DNA from: Thermoplasmatales archaeon SW_10_69_26
GTDB taxonomy: Archaea; Thermoplasmatota; SW-10-69-26
DNA: 64,000 nt
Direction of reading: 5' to 3'
Assembly: GCA_003009755.1 (NCBI GenBank)
Contig: PXUB01000022.1
Coordinates: forward strand, 16,963-80,962
Shown: in pieces, positions 51,570-60,765 of the stretch
Position numbering within the stretch: position 1 is the first letter of the stretch
How the letters are laid out: each line of letters begins with the position of its first letter
Notes under the pieces: generated by a model
What the model saw: the letters and a program-made list of their open reading frames with translations, nothing else
The model's database searches: none
Told to the model about the DNA's origin: nothing
Made by a program: the position numbers and the translations under genes

Positions 51570-51965
51570 GTGGCGACGCCCGACCAGCTGGTCGAAAACC
51601 ACGGCCAGGAGGTCACGATCGAGCGCCTCGTCGACCCAGTCAAGGACACGGACTGGGACGACCTCCTCGACGAGGACGAGAGCGGGTACGAGCAGGAGAC
51701 CGTGGACGCGATTGTGAGCCGCCCCAGCGACGAAGAGCACACGGTGGACCTGGGCCAGGGCACCATCGCTCGCCGCCGCCTGACCGTCTCCAGCGCGACG
51801 GGCGTGAGCGAACAGCGCAACGGGCGCCCCGACCGCGTCGAGATCAACGGCGACGTGTACGAGGTCGTCGAGGTCCGCGATGACGAGCACCCGCTCGCCT
51901 CGGTACAGAAGAAAACGGTCGTGTGCGAGCTGCTGCAAAGCGTCAGCCTGAAGTCGACAGCATAA
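51570..51965 (+). CDS. Head closure protein (SPP1 gp16-like)
   Basis: The 131-residue beta-rich protein (GQEVTIERLVDP, RRRLTVSSATGV, RPDRVEINGDVYEVVEVRDD) has the layout of phage head-closure/stopper proteins and the right place. GGAGGTGCCTGACG stands upstream. Confidence 0.65.
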   Translation: MATPDQLVENHGQEVTIERLVDPVKDTDWDDLLDEDESGYEQETVDAIVSRPSDEEHTVDLGQGTIARRRLTVSSATGVSEQRNGRPDRVEINGDVYEVVEVRDDEHPLASVQKKTVVCELLQSVSLKSTA

Positions 51966-51981
51966 GGAGGCATCGAGCCGA

Positions 51982-53751
51982 ATGGGCCACGAAGAACAGC
52001 TCCGGGAATGGATTAGCGACGAAACACGCGTCAGCCGCGTCGATCCCGACGACGCTCAGGACGCGCTGGCCATCCTCGTGCAGGGCGAAGCCCAGCCCAC
52101 GGTCGCCGCCACCGTTCAGGACCTTGTGGGTCTCGGTCCCGAGCACGAGGCCGACGCGGTGGTGTACCAGGACGGGACCGAAGCCGTGGGCCTCGACGAG
52201 GATGGGGCCGAACAGTACCGGAACACCGACGTCGGAACCGTGCTCAACACGCTGATCGGGCAGTTCGGGAGCGAGGGAGGCGACGTGCTGGTCCGGAGCG
52301 GCGTTTACACGATCGACTCCACCGTGACCATCCCCGCGAACGTCGCCGTGCAGGGCACCGCCTACGGTCCCACCGTGCTCGAGGTCGGCACCGACGTCGA
52401 CCTGTTCACGATGAACGGCGACGACGGCGTGCTCCGGGACCTCACGTTCCGCGACCCAAACAACCTGCACCAGCCCAGCGGGAACGTCGCCATCCGCATC
52501 GACACGAGCGGTGGGGAACGACGAAACCTGCTCGTCGAGGACATCGTGTTCAACGGGATGGCGCGCTGCATCGATTTCACGCCGAACACGTCCCCGTTGG
52601 CGCGGTCCACGTTCAAGAACTTGAACGTGAACGAGTGCCGCGACACGGGGGTCCGGTTCGCGAACTGTTGGGACTGCATCTGGGAGAGCATCTTCGTCCG
52701 CAACCAGTTCCAGCACAACAACGGCAACCCCGGGTTCATTATCACGACCGGGTACGACGGCCCCGTCAGCGGCGGGAAAGTCATGCATTGTACGTGCCTT
52801 GGCCGCAACGGTGGTATCAGTCCGAGCAAGTCCACGATACCGGCCGAGGACAACATGCGCGGATTCGTTTTCGAAGGCATCGACAGTTTGTTCGCGGAGA
52901 GCGTGATCGCGGATGCGTGCAGCGACTACGGGTACTGGCTCAAGTCGTGGCCGGGTGTGAGCGATAGAGGTAGCGCGGACGGGGGGCATCACTTGATGAC
53001 GAACTGTTGGGTGGCGTCCACGGTCAACGACACCGTGAACGGGCACTTTGATGGGCACGGGTTTGTGTTGGAGGGGCAAGAGTTTCACAAACTCACGGGC
53101 TGCAAAGCGTTCAACAACGCCACGCACGGGTTCTACATCCGTTCCGGACCAATCGGGCGGGCCCGGAAGAACGAGTTCCAGGCGTGTCAAGCGTATGCGA
53201 ACGATCGCGACTGGCACTTCAACAATCGCAGCACGGAGGGTGCCGGGTTCTGTGACGAGGACGGGGACTCAAACGCGTTCCAGGCGTGCGTGTCGATCGG
53301 TGCGTGGAAAGCGTTCGTGACGACGGGCACGGTCGGTGACACGAACCTGCAAGGCTGCAAAGCGCTCGACTCTCGATCCGGGACGGAAGTCGATTTGGAA
53401 GTAAACACGAAAGTCGCGAACCTCGTCAAGTCGGGCGAGGGGAGAATCGTGACGGACCCTCTCCGCATCCGAGCGCAGGACGACGCGAACGAGGGGGCAG
53501 AAGTCTTCTGGGAGGGCGCGGGGCAGTACGAGGATTGGTTCCAGGACGTGTACCAGGACCGGATGCGATGGTACATTCCCGGCAAGGGAGAAGCTCTCCG
53601 CATCGAAGAAGACCCGTACAAGGCGACGTTGTTCGGGGATCTCAACATTGAGTCCCCTGACCCGCGGATGAGTTTCACGGACCAGGACAGCGGCTCTACG
53701 GCCGCTATCGTGTGGGATGAACGGTTGAACAGTTTCGTGGTGGAAAAATGA
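51982..53751 (+). CDS. Right-handed beta-helix protein, probable tailspike/adhesin
   Basis: The 589-residue protein has GGDVLVRSGVYTIDSTVTIPANVAVQG, the typical entry of pectate-lyase-like beta helices, then many short strand repeats to about 470. A C-terminal region MSFTDQDSGSTAAIVWDE resembles fibre-end segments. It sits between head closure and tail completion genes, an odd place for a receptor-binding protein. From about 52.6 kb the GC content falls below that of the flanking viral genes. Confidence 0.75.
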   Translation: MGHEEQLREWISDETRVSRVDPDDAQDALAILVQGEAQPTVAATVQDLVGLGPEHEADAVVYQDGTEAVGLDEDGAEQYRNTDVGTVLNTLIGQFGSEGGDVLVRSGVYTIDSTVTIPANVAVQGTAYGPTVLEVGTDVDLFTMNGDDGVLRDLTFRDPNNLHQPSGNVAIRIDTSGGERRNLLVEDIVFNGMARCIDFTPNTSPLARSTFKNLNVNECRDTGVRFANCWDCIWESIFVRNQFQHNNGNPGFIITTGYDGPVSGGKVMHCTCLGRNGGISPSKSTIPAEDNMRGFVFEGIDSLFAESVIADACSDYGYWLKSWPGVSDRGSADGGHHLMTNCWVASTVNDTVNGHFDGHGFVLEGQEFHKLTGCKAFNNATHGFYIRSGPIGRARKNEFQACQAYANDRDWHFNNRSTEGAGFCDEDGDSNAFQACVSIGAWKAFVTTGTVGDTNLQGCKALDSRSGTEVDLEVNTKVANLVKSGEGRIVTDPLRIRAQDDANEGAEVFWEGAGQYEDWFQDVYQDRMRWYIPGKGEALRIEEDPYKATLFGDLNIESPDPRMSFTDQDSGSTAAIVWDERLNSFVVEK

Positions 53752-55211
53752 GTACGCCTTACGAACTTGCGGACGCGCAAACGTTGCGGGAAAGTCTCGG
53801 GAAGCACGAGACCCGGTACGGGTCCGGGGATTTCGAGTACAATATCCTGTTCCAGGAGGACGGGTACACGCCTCACCAAGTGAACAATCAGGAGGCCTTG
53901 GACGATTGGGCGGACTCGACCAGCGTGGGAGAGGACACTCGGCAGGGGGATGAGATCCTGTTCATGTGTGACCCCCACACGGCCGAGGCCGCGTTCATTT
54001 ACAACCTCCGAACCGGGCAAATCGAGTGGGAGTTCGAGATTACCGGATCGGGCGGCGCGCACCCGAACCCTCACCAAGGCTTCATCCTCCCTGAAGACAT
54101 CTCGAACCTGGGGAGCAAGGGAGACGTTTGCTGCACCGACAAGGACAAGAACATTATCGTCGTGGACCGCCAAGACCAATCCGTAAAACTCTCCGAACAG
54201 GTGCAAGACTGGAACCCCGGCCTCCTCCACGCCGTGCACCTCGCCGTGGACAATAACCTCATCACGACGGATTACCAGAAAGGTCGCATAGACAAGATTG
54301 ACACAAACGACTTCACGAGCATCTGGACGAACGACGGCCCCAAGGTCCTAAGCCCGGGAAAGATAAGCACGATCAAATCTCGTAACGTTCGACACAACAC
54401 GGACTTCGGCGGCGAATACCTTATCGGTATGAACCGCGAAAAGTTTGAAGGACGCATCCTAGAAATCAGGGACTCAGACGGAACCAACACATGGAGTTCA
54501 GGCGGAAGTAACAGTTTCACCAAGCTTCAGACACATGCTTTGGTGCAGAAAACGCATCGCGCGATCCGCGTCCACCGCTCCGAGCTGAAGGGCCCCATCA
54601 CCGTCACACACAGCGAGAGCGAGGGAACCATCATGGCCATCAATTGGCGAAGTCAACCCGTGTGGCAGGTTGGCGGAAACTCTCTCCTGGACGATGGCAC
54701 CACGTCAGGACTTCGCTACCACAGTAACCCCGAAGGGTTGGGCGAAGTCACAGAAGTCTTTGAAAGTGTTCGTGGACGCATCGGGTTCTCCAGTTGGTAC
54801 GGGGAGAACAGTGCATTGGTGGGAGAGATTTTGCGCCTCCCGCAGAAACAAACACTGCACTGGGGTGACCCGACCGGTCGGCAGTCCAAGAACAGTTTCG
54901 AGCTCCTCAACCCCGTCAACGTGAGTGGTTGGGATGGGGCATCGTTCTTGATCAACAACCGTGGAGGGAACGATATGGACTGGGAACTGTTGGAATGGTT
55001 CTCACCGGTTCTTGACGTTGCTGACATGGGTATCGGGGGCAGCCTGACCGAGGACGCGAAAGTCGTGGAGGACAGCGGAACCCTCTCACCTGGAAACAAG
55101 GTGAGGGTTGAAACGACGGGCAAGAGCGTGTGGGCGGCGCTGCAGGTCAAGGCCACGACCACGGATGACTTCACGACGTTCGACGTTTTCGTGACCAAGT
55201 GGAGGGGTTAG
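53748..55211 (+). CDS. Putative beta-propeller adhesin or sulfotransferase-like protein
   Basis: The 487-residue protein shows repeating strand blocks such as DEILFMCDPHTAEAAFIYNLRTGQIEWEF-type, HAVHLAVDNNLITTDYQKGRIDKID and GTIMAINWRSQPVWQVGG. It resembles arylsulfotransferase-like propellers (His-rich GGAHPNPHQGF loop). Base composition is the lowest of the viral region. It is coupled to the beta-helix gene by a four-base overlap. A receptor-binding role is inferred. Confidence 0.6.
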   Translation: MSTPYELADAQTLRESLGKHETRYGSGDFEYNILFQEDGYTPHQVNNQEALDDWADSTSVGEDTRQGDEILFMCDPHTAEAAFIYNLRTGQIEWEFEITGSGGAHPNPHQGFILPEDISNLGSKGDVCCTDKDKNIIVVDRQDQSVKLSEQVQDWNPGLLHAVHLAVDNNLITTDYQKGRIDKIDTNDFTSIWTNDGPKVLSPGKISTIKSRNVRHNTDFGGEYLIGMNREKFEGRILEIRDSDGTNTWSSGGSNSFTKLQTHALVQKTHRAIRVHRSELKGPITVTHSESEGTIMAINWRSQPVWQVGGNSLLDDGTTSGLRYHSNPEGLGEVTEVFESVRGRIGFSSWYGENSALVGEILRLPQKQTLHWGDPTGRQSKNSFELLNPVNVSGWDGASFLINNRGGNDMDWELLEWFSPVLDVADMGIGGSLTEDAKVVEDSGTLSPGNKVRVETTGKSVWAALQVKATTTDDFTTFDVFVTKWRG

Positions 55212-55269
55212 AAGAGGTGGGACCCTCAAGAGCGTCGAGCTCACCTGAGAGGCGCAGGAGCGTGAGAGC

Positions 55270-55845
55270 GTGACGGAGCCGTTCGATGTCGACGCGGAGC
55301 CCTACGACGGCATCCCCATCGACGAGATTGGACAAGAGGAAGCCGAGCGAGCCAGCATCTCGAGCCTCCGCCGCTGGAAGGAGAACCTTGATCGAGGCGT
55401 CGGCGAGAGCGGCCGCCATCGGGGCTCCTACGTCAACACGGGCGGAGCTCGCGGCTCGATTACGCAAGAACAGGAGAGCAAGTACGCGTACCGCACCGGC
55501 AGCACGCACGTCGCCGTCGCGGTCGCCGAGCGGGGCCGGGATCCCTCGCCGGGCAACCCTCCCCCGTTCGACGACATTATGGAGTGGGCGCACGAGACGG
55601 GACTCGTCGTCTCGAAGACGTTCTGGCCCAAGGGAGCCGGCAGCTTCCTCGCGTTCCTCGGCCAGCTCGACGACGACCAAACCCGCGAGGACGTCCTGTT
55701 CGTTTGGCACACGATGTGGGACATCGCGGAGAATGGCCTCCCCGCCTTCCAACCCGGGCGCATGGCGCACATCGATACCTCGAACGAGTACGAGGAACGC
55801 GCCGACGCCCGAATCGAGGGCGCGATCGAAGACGAGCAGGTGTAA
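55270..55845 (+). CDS. Tail completion (HK97 gp10-like) protein, tentative
   Basis: The 191-residue protein has a middle segment typical of gp10-like/minor capsid-tail joining proteins (YRTGSTHVAVAVAERGRDPSPGN) and a late AFQPGRMAHIDTS. The position before the tail terminator agrees. The stop lies inside copy 2 of the 18-base motif. Confidence 0.5.
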   Translation: MTEPFDVDAEPYDGIPIDEIGQEEAERASISSLRRWKENLDRGVGESGRHRGSYVNTGGARGSITQEQESKYAYRTGSTHVAVAVAERGRDPSPGNPPPFDDIMEWAHETGLVVSKTFWPKGAGSFLAFLGQLDDDQTREDVLFVWHTMWDIAENGLPAFQPGRMAHIDTSNEYEERADARIEGAIEDEQV

Positions 55846-55856
55846 CGCGCCGTAAC
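55839..55856 (+). promoter_or_regulatory. 18-base viral motif, copy 2
   Basis: Identical to 47466-47483. It includes the stop codon of the upstream gene and precedes a gap of 90 bases before ATG 55947. Confidence 0.55.
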
Positions 55857-55946
55857 CAAGCCCCATCCCCACGCTGGGAGAGATAAGCCGCCGGCGGGCG
55901 TCCAAACGAGGACACCTGCCTCCAACGGCCGAACGAGGCCACCTGC

Positions 55947-56417
55947 ATGGCGCAAGCCGTACCCCACGACGAGCTGTCCGCCCAAATCGTCCGCGATCTG
56001 CTCAGGGATGAGCTGCGCGCAGCCGTCGCAGACGGCACGATCGACGACCCGCGCGCCGCCAGTCGCGACGACGAGATGGTGCTCACCAGCTTCCCCGACG
56101 AGTCCATCGTGTACCCCCTCGTCATCGTCGACGAGGCCAACGACGCCAGCGACGCCATCCACATGCAGCGCGTCGCCCACCAGCACGACTACGACGTGCA
56201 GATCTCAATCGCCGGCGACAACAAGACGCACGTCAAGATCCTCCGCGACCAGGTGCGCGGCTGGGTGCTCAGCAACGCCGTCGACCTCGCCGGTCAGGGG
56301 TTCATGGATCTCTCGATCGCCAGCAGCACACCCGCTGCGTTCGAGGACCGCGACCGCGCCCTGCAGTGGCAGTTCACCATCGCCAGCAATGTCATCACCG
56401 GAGAGAATCCCGCATGA
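55947..56417 (+). CDS. Probable tail terminator protein
   Basis: The 156-residue protein has an alternating pattern with YPLVIVDEANDASDA, HDYDVQISIAGDN and RVAHQ, like phage tail terminators that cap the tail tube. It precedes the tail tube gene. Confidence 0.6.
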   Translation: MAQAVPHDELSAQIVRDLLRDELRAAVADGTIDDPRAASRDDEMVLTSFPDESIVYPLVIVDEANDASDAIHMQRVAHQHDYDVQISIAGDNKTHVKILRDQVRGWVLSNAVDLAGQGFMDLSIASSTPAAFEDRDRALQWQFTIASNVITGENPA

Positions 56418-56590
56418 CGACCAAGCCTGCGGACCCGGTCACCGTCGAGCTCGCCGAAGACGTTCAGCGCCTCGTCACGCCAAGCTTCCAGCTCGTGGGC
56501 GACGAGACCATCACGATCACGCGCCGTGAGTACGAGTCCTACCAGTCCAAGCTGCGACACGCCCAGGGTGTGAACGAACCTGATGAGTGA
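56414..56590 (+). CDS. Small viral tail-module protein
   Basis: The 58-residue protein overlaps both neighbours (ATGA and TGATG types). It ends in a charged helix with YESYQSKLRHAQG. Function unknown. Confidence 0.5.
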   Translation: MTTKPADPVTVELAEDVQRLVTPSFQLVGDETITITRREYESYQSKLRHAQGVNEPDE

Positions 56591-57548
56591 CGACTACCTG
56601 CATGTCGTCGACGACCACGTCGGCGCCGCTGTCGAGACGACCAAGTACAACGAGGAGAGCCTCAACCAGGGCGACTACCTCGGCTACCTCGTTGAGGAGA
56701 TCGAGTGGCCGAATCCCAACCCGCAGGGCCCCCTCCCGCACAAGGGAACCAAGCGAGGCCCCTATGCTCACGCTCCGGAGGCCAAGTCCTACGAGTGGGA
56801 TATCGAGGTCGTTCCCATCGACTCAACGATTCCGCTCGAAATCGCGCTCGGCACCCGCACCGAGAGCACCGTCGACACGGACGGGGATAGCGCCGACGAG
56901 TACCAGGAGGTCGTCTTCACGGAAGCCGCCAAGCTCTCCACGGCCACGATCCGGCGCGTGCAAACGGATCTGAGCCTCGCACAGAGCTACATCGGGACCA
57001 AGACTGGGCTCAACATCAGCTGGGCGCTGAACGAGCCGCTCAGCATCACATTCAACTGCGTGGCCGCCCGGATGAACTACGACACCAATCCCCCCAGCCC
57101 TCCGGACTTGGACCCACCTGTCAAGGCGCCGTTCATGGGGTGGATGCTCGGGTCGGCCACGATCGACGGCCAGGAGTTCGCCACGATCGAGGGCGGCGAC
57201 GTCAGCGTCGACCACGGCCTCGAGAGCGTGCCCGGCGGTGACGGCGGACGCGAAGGCCACTACGTGAGCGAGGAGACCGGCGCCGAGCTCTTCGACGCCA
57301 GCCTCTCGATGACCGTTACTGACACCTACCTCTTCGAAAAGGTAGCCACGGACGGTGCCCTCTTCGACGTCGAGGCACCCCTGCACCGCGACCGTACGAA
57401 CGACCCCGTCCACGACGCCTTCATCCTCACGCTCGGCGACAACAAGGCCTTGGACGCGCCCGTCAGCAGCCCCGACGAAGGCCGCGTCGTCGACGACGTC
57501 GAGCTCAGCCCGAAGAGCATCCAGATCGAGATCCGCGACCCCCTGTGA
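56583..57548 (+). CDS. Major tail tube protein
   Basis: The 321-residue beta-rich protein (DIEVVPIDSTIPLEIALGT, GLNISWALNEPLSITFNCVAA, SATIDGQEFATIEGGDVSVDH) reads like a tail tube protein. It is immediately followed by the chaperone pair and the tape measure, the conserved order of long-tailed viruses. Confidence 0.75.
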   Translation: MSDDYLHVVDDHVGAAVETTKYNEESLNQGDYLGYLVEEIEWPNPNPQGPLPHKGTKRGPYAHAPEAKSYEWDIEVVPIDSTIPLEIALGTRTESTVDTDGDSADEYQEVVFTEAAKLSTATIRRVQTDLSLAQSYIGTKTGLNISWALNEPLSITFNCVAARMNYDTNPPSPPDLDPPVKAPFMGWMLGSATIDGQEFATIEGGDVSVDHGLESVPGGDGGREGHYVSEETGAELFDASLSMTVTDTYLFEKVATDGALFDVEAPLHRDRTNDPVHDAFILTLGDNKALDAPVSSPDEGRVVDDVELSPKSIQIEIRDPL

Positions 57549-57559
57549 GGTGACCCAGC

Positions 57560-58039
57560 ATGCAGGAACCCGACGAGAACGACGAGATCAACGAGGAGCC
57601 CGACGAGTGGGCCGACGTCAAGAGCCTCCCCTGGGACGAGGGGCTCCGCAAGGGCCGCGAGATGCGGGAAAGCACCAAGACCTACATCCTCAAGGTGCTC
57701 GACGAGGACGGCGACGTCGAAGGCATCATGCTGTTCGAATACGGCATGCTCAGCCCCGGCGAGCGCGACCAGGTCCAGAAGGCCAGCGTCAAGACGAACA
57801 CCAAGCGGCGCGAGTCCCAGCAGGAGGTTAACCAGGAGAAGCTCGTCACCGAGCTCCTCATCAAGGGAATCCGCCAGGGGCCGGAGGGGTTCACGCCGAC
57901 GCGGCAAAGCGTCGCAGAGTTCTACTCGACGTTCCCCGAGGCAGCTGAGGATCTCGCCAACTGCATCGACGAGTTCAGCGAGATGGAGCCCGAGGTGAGG
58001 AAGAAGTTTCGTCCGGGCCGGGCGCGGGAAGAAGGTTAG
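57560..58039 (+). CDS. Tail assembly chaperone, short form (gpG-like)
   Basis: The 159-residue helical, acidic protein has the place and pattern of gpG-type chaperones: between tail tube and tape measure, with VTELLIKGIRQGPEGFTPT and AEDLANCIDEF. GAGGTGA precedes the ATG. Its end overlaps another frame that continues the protein. Confidence 0.75.
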   Translation: MQEPDENDEINEEPDEWADVKSLPWDEGLRKGREMRESTKTYILKVLDEDGDVEGIMLFEYGMLSPGERDQVQKASVKTNTKRRESQQEVNQEKLVTELLIKGIRQGPEGFTPTRQSVAEFYSTFPEAAEDLANCIDEFSEMEPEVRKKFRPGRAREEG

Positions 58040-58250
58040 GTTCGATGAAGCCTGGCAAGAGCGGGTCCTGGCCGAGCACTCGTGGTGGACCCAGATCGGC
58101 GGCCCCTCATTCAATCCGCGCCGCATGCTCCCCGTCCGCGAGTACCAGGCCCATCTCGCCCTCCTCGAAGGCCGACAGAAGGAACAGGAACGGCAGGACA
58201 AGAAGGCCAAGAAACAGGCCAGGAAAGCACAGCGCGGAGGTCGATGCTGA
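57999..58250 (+). CDS. Tail assembly chaperone extension, reached by +1 (or -2) frameshift (gpGT-like)
   Basis: In the +1 frame, open from 57999, the sequence reads KKVRFDEAWQERVLAEHSWW then TQIGGPSFNPRRMLPVREY, a charged helix, and TGA at 58248. There is no ATG, GTG or TTG before 58121, so the FDEAW part needs a shift out of the short form between 57999 and 58038, where CCGGGCCGGGCGCGGGAAG offers slip sites. This matches the gpG/gpGT system of long-tailed phages. Confidence 0.75.
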   Translation, partial: GRSFVRAGRGKKVRFDEAWQERVLAEHSWWTQIGGPSFNPRRMLPVREYQAHLALLEGRQKEQERQDKKAKKQARKAQRGGRC

Positions 58251-59714
58251 GTGGCCGTGAGCGAGGTCGCGCTCCGCTACGCCGCGAAGGGTGCCGACAA
58301 GGCCAAGCGCAAGGACCAGCAGGTCGCTCAGCAAACCCAGAAGACTGCGCGCATGGCCAAGCGCGAGGCGCCGGCCATCCGCTCCTGGATGCGCGAGCAC
58401 CGGGCCGCGATCGCCGCGATCGGGACCGCTACCGCCGGCGCGATGGCTGCCATCATCAACGCTACGCCCTCCCTCCAGGCCAGCCTGGGTGGCATCCGTC
58501 TCGCGTTCTCGCTCGTCGCCATGCAGATCGGGAGCGAACTCACTCCCGCGTTCCTCGAGGCCGAGGAGGGCGCACTCGACCTCGCTCAAGGCTTCCTCAA
58601 GCTCGACGAGAAGCATGACGGGCTCCCGGCGAAGATGCTCGGCCTCGGTCTCGCCATCGCCACGGTCGGGGCCGCGGCCGCGCTCGCTGGCCCGAAGCTG
58701 GCGGTCGCAGGTGCCGCGCTGGCTCCGTTCGTCATCCTCGCCGGGATCGCGATCGGTGTCCTCGGCGGGCTGGAGGGCAACCTGGGCCTGGTCGCTGCAG
58801 GCTTCCTCACAACGGCCGCAGGCGTCGCGATGCTGGCCGGCCAGCTCGCTCTGGCCCTCCCCCTGGCGCTCGGGGTCGCCGCCGTAGGCTCCACGCTGCT
58901 CACCATCTGGGGGGTGATGGAGGGGAAGCTCTGGGCGGTCGTCGCCGGCGTGGGCGGCCTCATCGCGAGCGTCGCCGGCCTGCTCGCCTTCTTCGGGAAG
59001 CTCGTCGCCGTCATCAAGGTCATCGGCGCTGGGATCGCGATCCTCGCCAGCGCCCTCGGCATCAGTTTCGGCAGCGCTGTCGTCCTGGTCGTCGGCCTCA
59101 TCGTCGGCCTCATCGCCACCCTCTGGGCCCTGTTCACGAACTGGGATGCCGTCACGAGCGAGGTCGCCAGCGCCGGCGACTGGCTGGCCCGACAAGCTGG
59201 CCGGTTCTGGGGTTGGTTCACTGGCCACATCCCGAGCCGGGCTGAGATTTCGAACGCCGCCAGCGGCATGGTCTCGTGGTTCTCGTCGCTGCCAGGCCGT
59301 GCCCGGCAGTGGGGCGAGGACATGATCGACGAGTTTGTGAGCGGCATCCAGAGCGCGGGTGACCGAGTTGGGGACGCCGTCGGTGGCGTGAAGGACCGCA
59401 TCGTCGGCATGATCGGGTTCGACCTCCGTCGCAACGACCGTATGGCGGAACGCTGGGGGCGCGACTTCATCGACCACTTCACCCAGGGCATCGACAGCCG
59501 GATGTCCTCGCTGGACGCGAGCCTCGGCCACTTCGGTCAGGGGGCGCTGCCGACGCCTCGCGGCGGTGGCGGCGGTGGCGCGATCACGGTCGTGCTCGAG
59601 CAAGGTGCCGTCCAGCTTCGCGGGCAGCCTCGCCGGAGCGACCTCGACGAGCGCGACCTGGCTGAGGAGATCGGGAAAGCGTTCGCCGACCGGTTCGGAG
59701 GGCGGAGCTCGTGA
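58251..59714 (+). CDS. Tail tape measure protein
   Basis: The 487-residue protein has a basic helical start (ADKAKRKDQQVAQQTQKTARMAKREAP), a middle of long hydrophobic helices (about 125-300), amphipathic helices with WFTGHIPSRAEI, and a C-terminal GGGGGG-linked domain. It would set tail length and enter the cell membrane during infection. It is short, so a short tail is expected. GTG 58251 follows the chaperone stop directly. Confidence 0.85.
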   Translation: MAVSEVALRYAAKGADKAKRKDQQVAQQTQKTARMAKREAPAIRSWMREHRAAIAAIGTATAGAMAAIINATPSLQASLGGIRLAFSLVAMQIGSELTPAFLEAEEGALDLAQGFLKLDEKHDGLPAKMLGLGLAIATVGAAAALAGPKLAVAGAALAPFVILAGIAIGVLGGLEGNLGLVAAGFLTTAAGVAMLAGQLALALPLALGVAAVGSTLLTIWGVMEGKLWAVVAGVGGLIASVAGLLAFFGKLVAVIKVIGAGIAILASALGISFGSAVVLVVGLIVGLIATLWALFTNWDAVTSEVASAGDWLARQAGRFWGWFTGHIPSRAEISNAASGMVSWFSSLPGRARQWGEDMIDEFVSGIQSAGDRVGDAVGGVKDRIVGMIGFDLRRNDRMAERWGRDFIDHFTQGIDSRMSSLDASLGHFGQGALPTPRGGGGGGAITVVLEQGAVQLRGQPRRSDLDERDLAEEIGKAFADRFGGRSS

Positions 59715-60271
59715 GTGTCATTTACAGCGACTTCGCGCTCTACACGTTCGACGCGGCCGCCGGAGGGAAAGGAGACACGGTCGCCTACCTGCTTCCCAAC
59801 GCTGAGCTCAACCACCGGCACAAAAACCAGGTAGAGGCCCGCGTCATCAAGGACGAGCAGGGTGGTCCCCGCGCCCGCGACCAGGGCGTCATCCGGAACG
59901 AGGTGAACATCAGCGGCACGTTCCTTCCAACCAACGCCAGCGACCTCCCGGACGAGCACAAGCAGGGTTTGCGGGACCTGTTCGGCCAGGCCGAGGTCAG
60001 CGACCAGGACCAGGTCAACCGGCTCGCCTACTACCTCACGAAGGTGGGCGCCCCGTTCATCCTCGAGGACCTCGACGAAGGCATCACCTACGACGTCGGA
60101 TGGCACAACCGTGCCGAGGCGTGGGGGGCCGAGGACGAGAACGCCTACGAGAACGGCCGTTACCCCATGCTATGGATCCGCGACGTCGACACGATTGACG
60201 CCAGCCGACGCCTCGGCGAGGAGTACACGATCAAAGCCCATACCGGGTTCCAGAGCATCGAGGAGGCCTAA
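59711..60271 (+). CDS. Distal tail protein, paralogue 1
   Basis: The 186-residue beta-rich protein has GDTVAYLLPNAELNHRHK, DQVNRLAYYL and NGRYPMLWIRDVD. The next gene repeats this layout. Its place after the tape measure suggests a distal tail or baseplate ring component. The GTG overlaps the tape measure stop. Confidence 0.6.
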   Translation: MSVIYSDFALYTFDAAAGGKGDTVAYLLPNAELNHRHKNQVEARVIKDEQGGPRARDQGVIRNEVNISGTFLPTNASDLPDEHKQGLRDLFGQAEVSDQDQVNRLAYYLTKVGAPFILEDLDEGITYDVGWHNRAEAWGAEDENAYENGRYPMLWIRDVDTIDASRRLGEEYTIKAHTGFQSIEEA

Positions 60272-60272
60272 C

Positions 60273-60764
60273 GTGTCCCGGCACGAGACGACCGTCCTCA
60301 CACACCACGTGACCGGGGACACGGTCGCCTACCTCGCTCCCGGGTTCGACGTCCAGCGCACACTCAAAGTCCAGCTTGATGGTGACGAGCCTGCCAGCCT
60401 CGTCCACCCATTCATGCGGCTCTTCGAGCAGCGGAAGGTCGTGCCCGAGGTTCGTGTGCGCGGCCGGTTCCGCAGCAGCGACGACCTCCCTCCCGATCAC
60501 GCGACCGATCTTGAGCAGCTGTTCGGCAAGAGCGTCGTCACAGAGTGGGACCAGATCAACCGGCTCACGCACTACCAGTACGTCCACAGAGGCCCCTACA
60601 ATCTCGACCACCGCGAGGACACGTATCGCCACACCGAGGAGGCTGACGTCGACATCCGGAACGGTGAGTACCCCACGGTGTTCTTGAAGGATTTCCGTCC
60701 CGACGACGAGGCGGGCCACGCGATCGAGTTCGTGCTCACGTTCTTCGTCGCGAGGCCTGTGTAG
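60273..60764 (+). CDS. Distal tail protein, paralogue 2
   Basis: The 163-residue protein matches paralogue 1 in layout: GDTVAYLAPGFDVQRTLK, DQINRLTHYQ and NGEYPTVFLKDFR. It is probably a tandem duplicate that now fills a second ring position. Confidence 0.6.
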   Translation: MSRHETTVLTHHVTGDTVAYLAPGFDVQRTLKVQLDGDEPASLVHPFMRLFEQRKVVPEVRVRGRFRSSDDLPPDHATDLEQLFGKSVVTEWDQINRLTHYQYVHRGPYNLDHREDTYRHTEEADVDIRNGEYPTVFLKDFRPDDEAGHAIEFVLTFFVARPV

Positions 60765-60765
60765 C

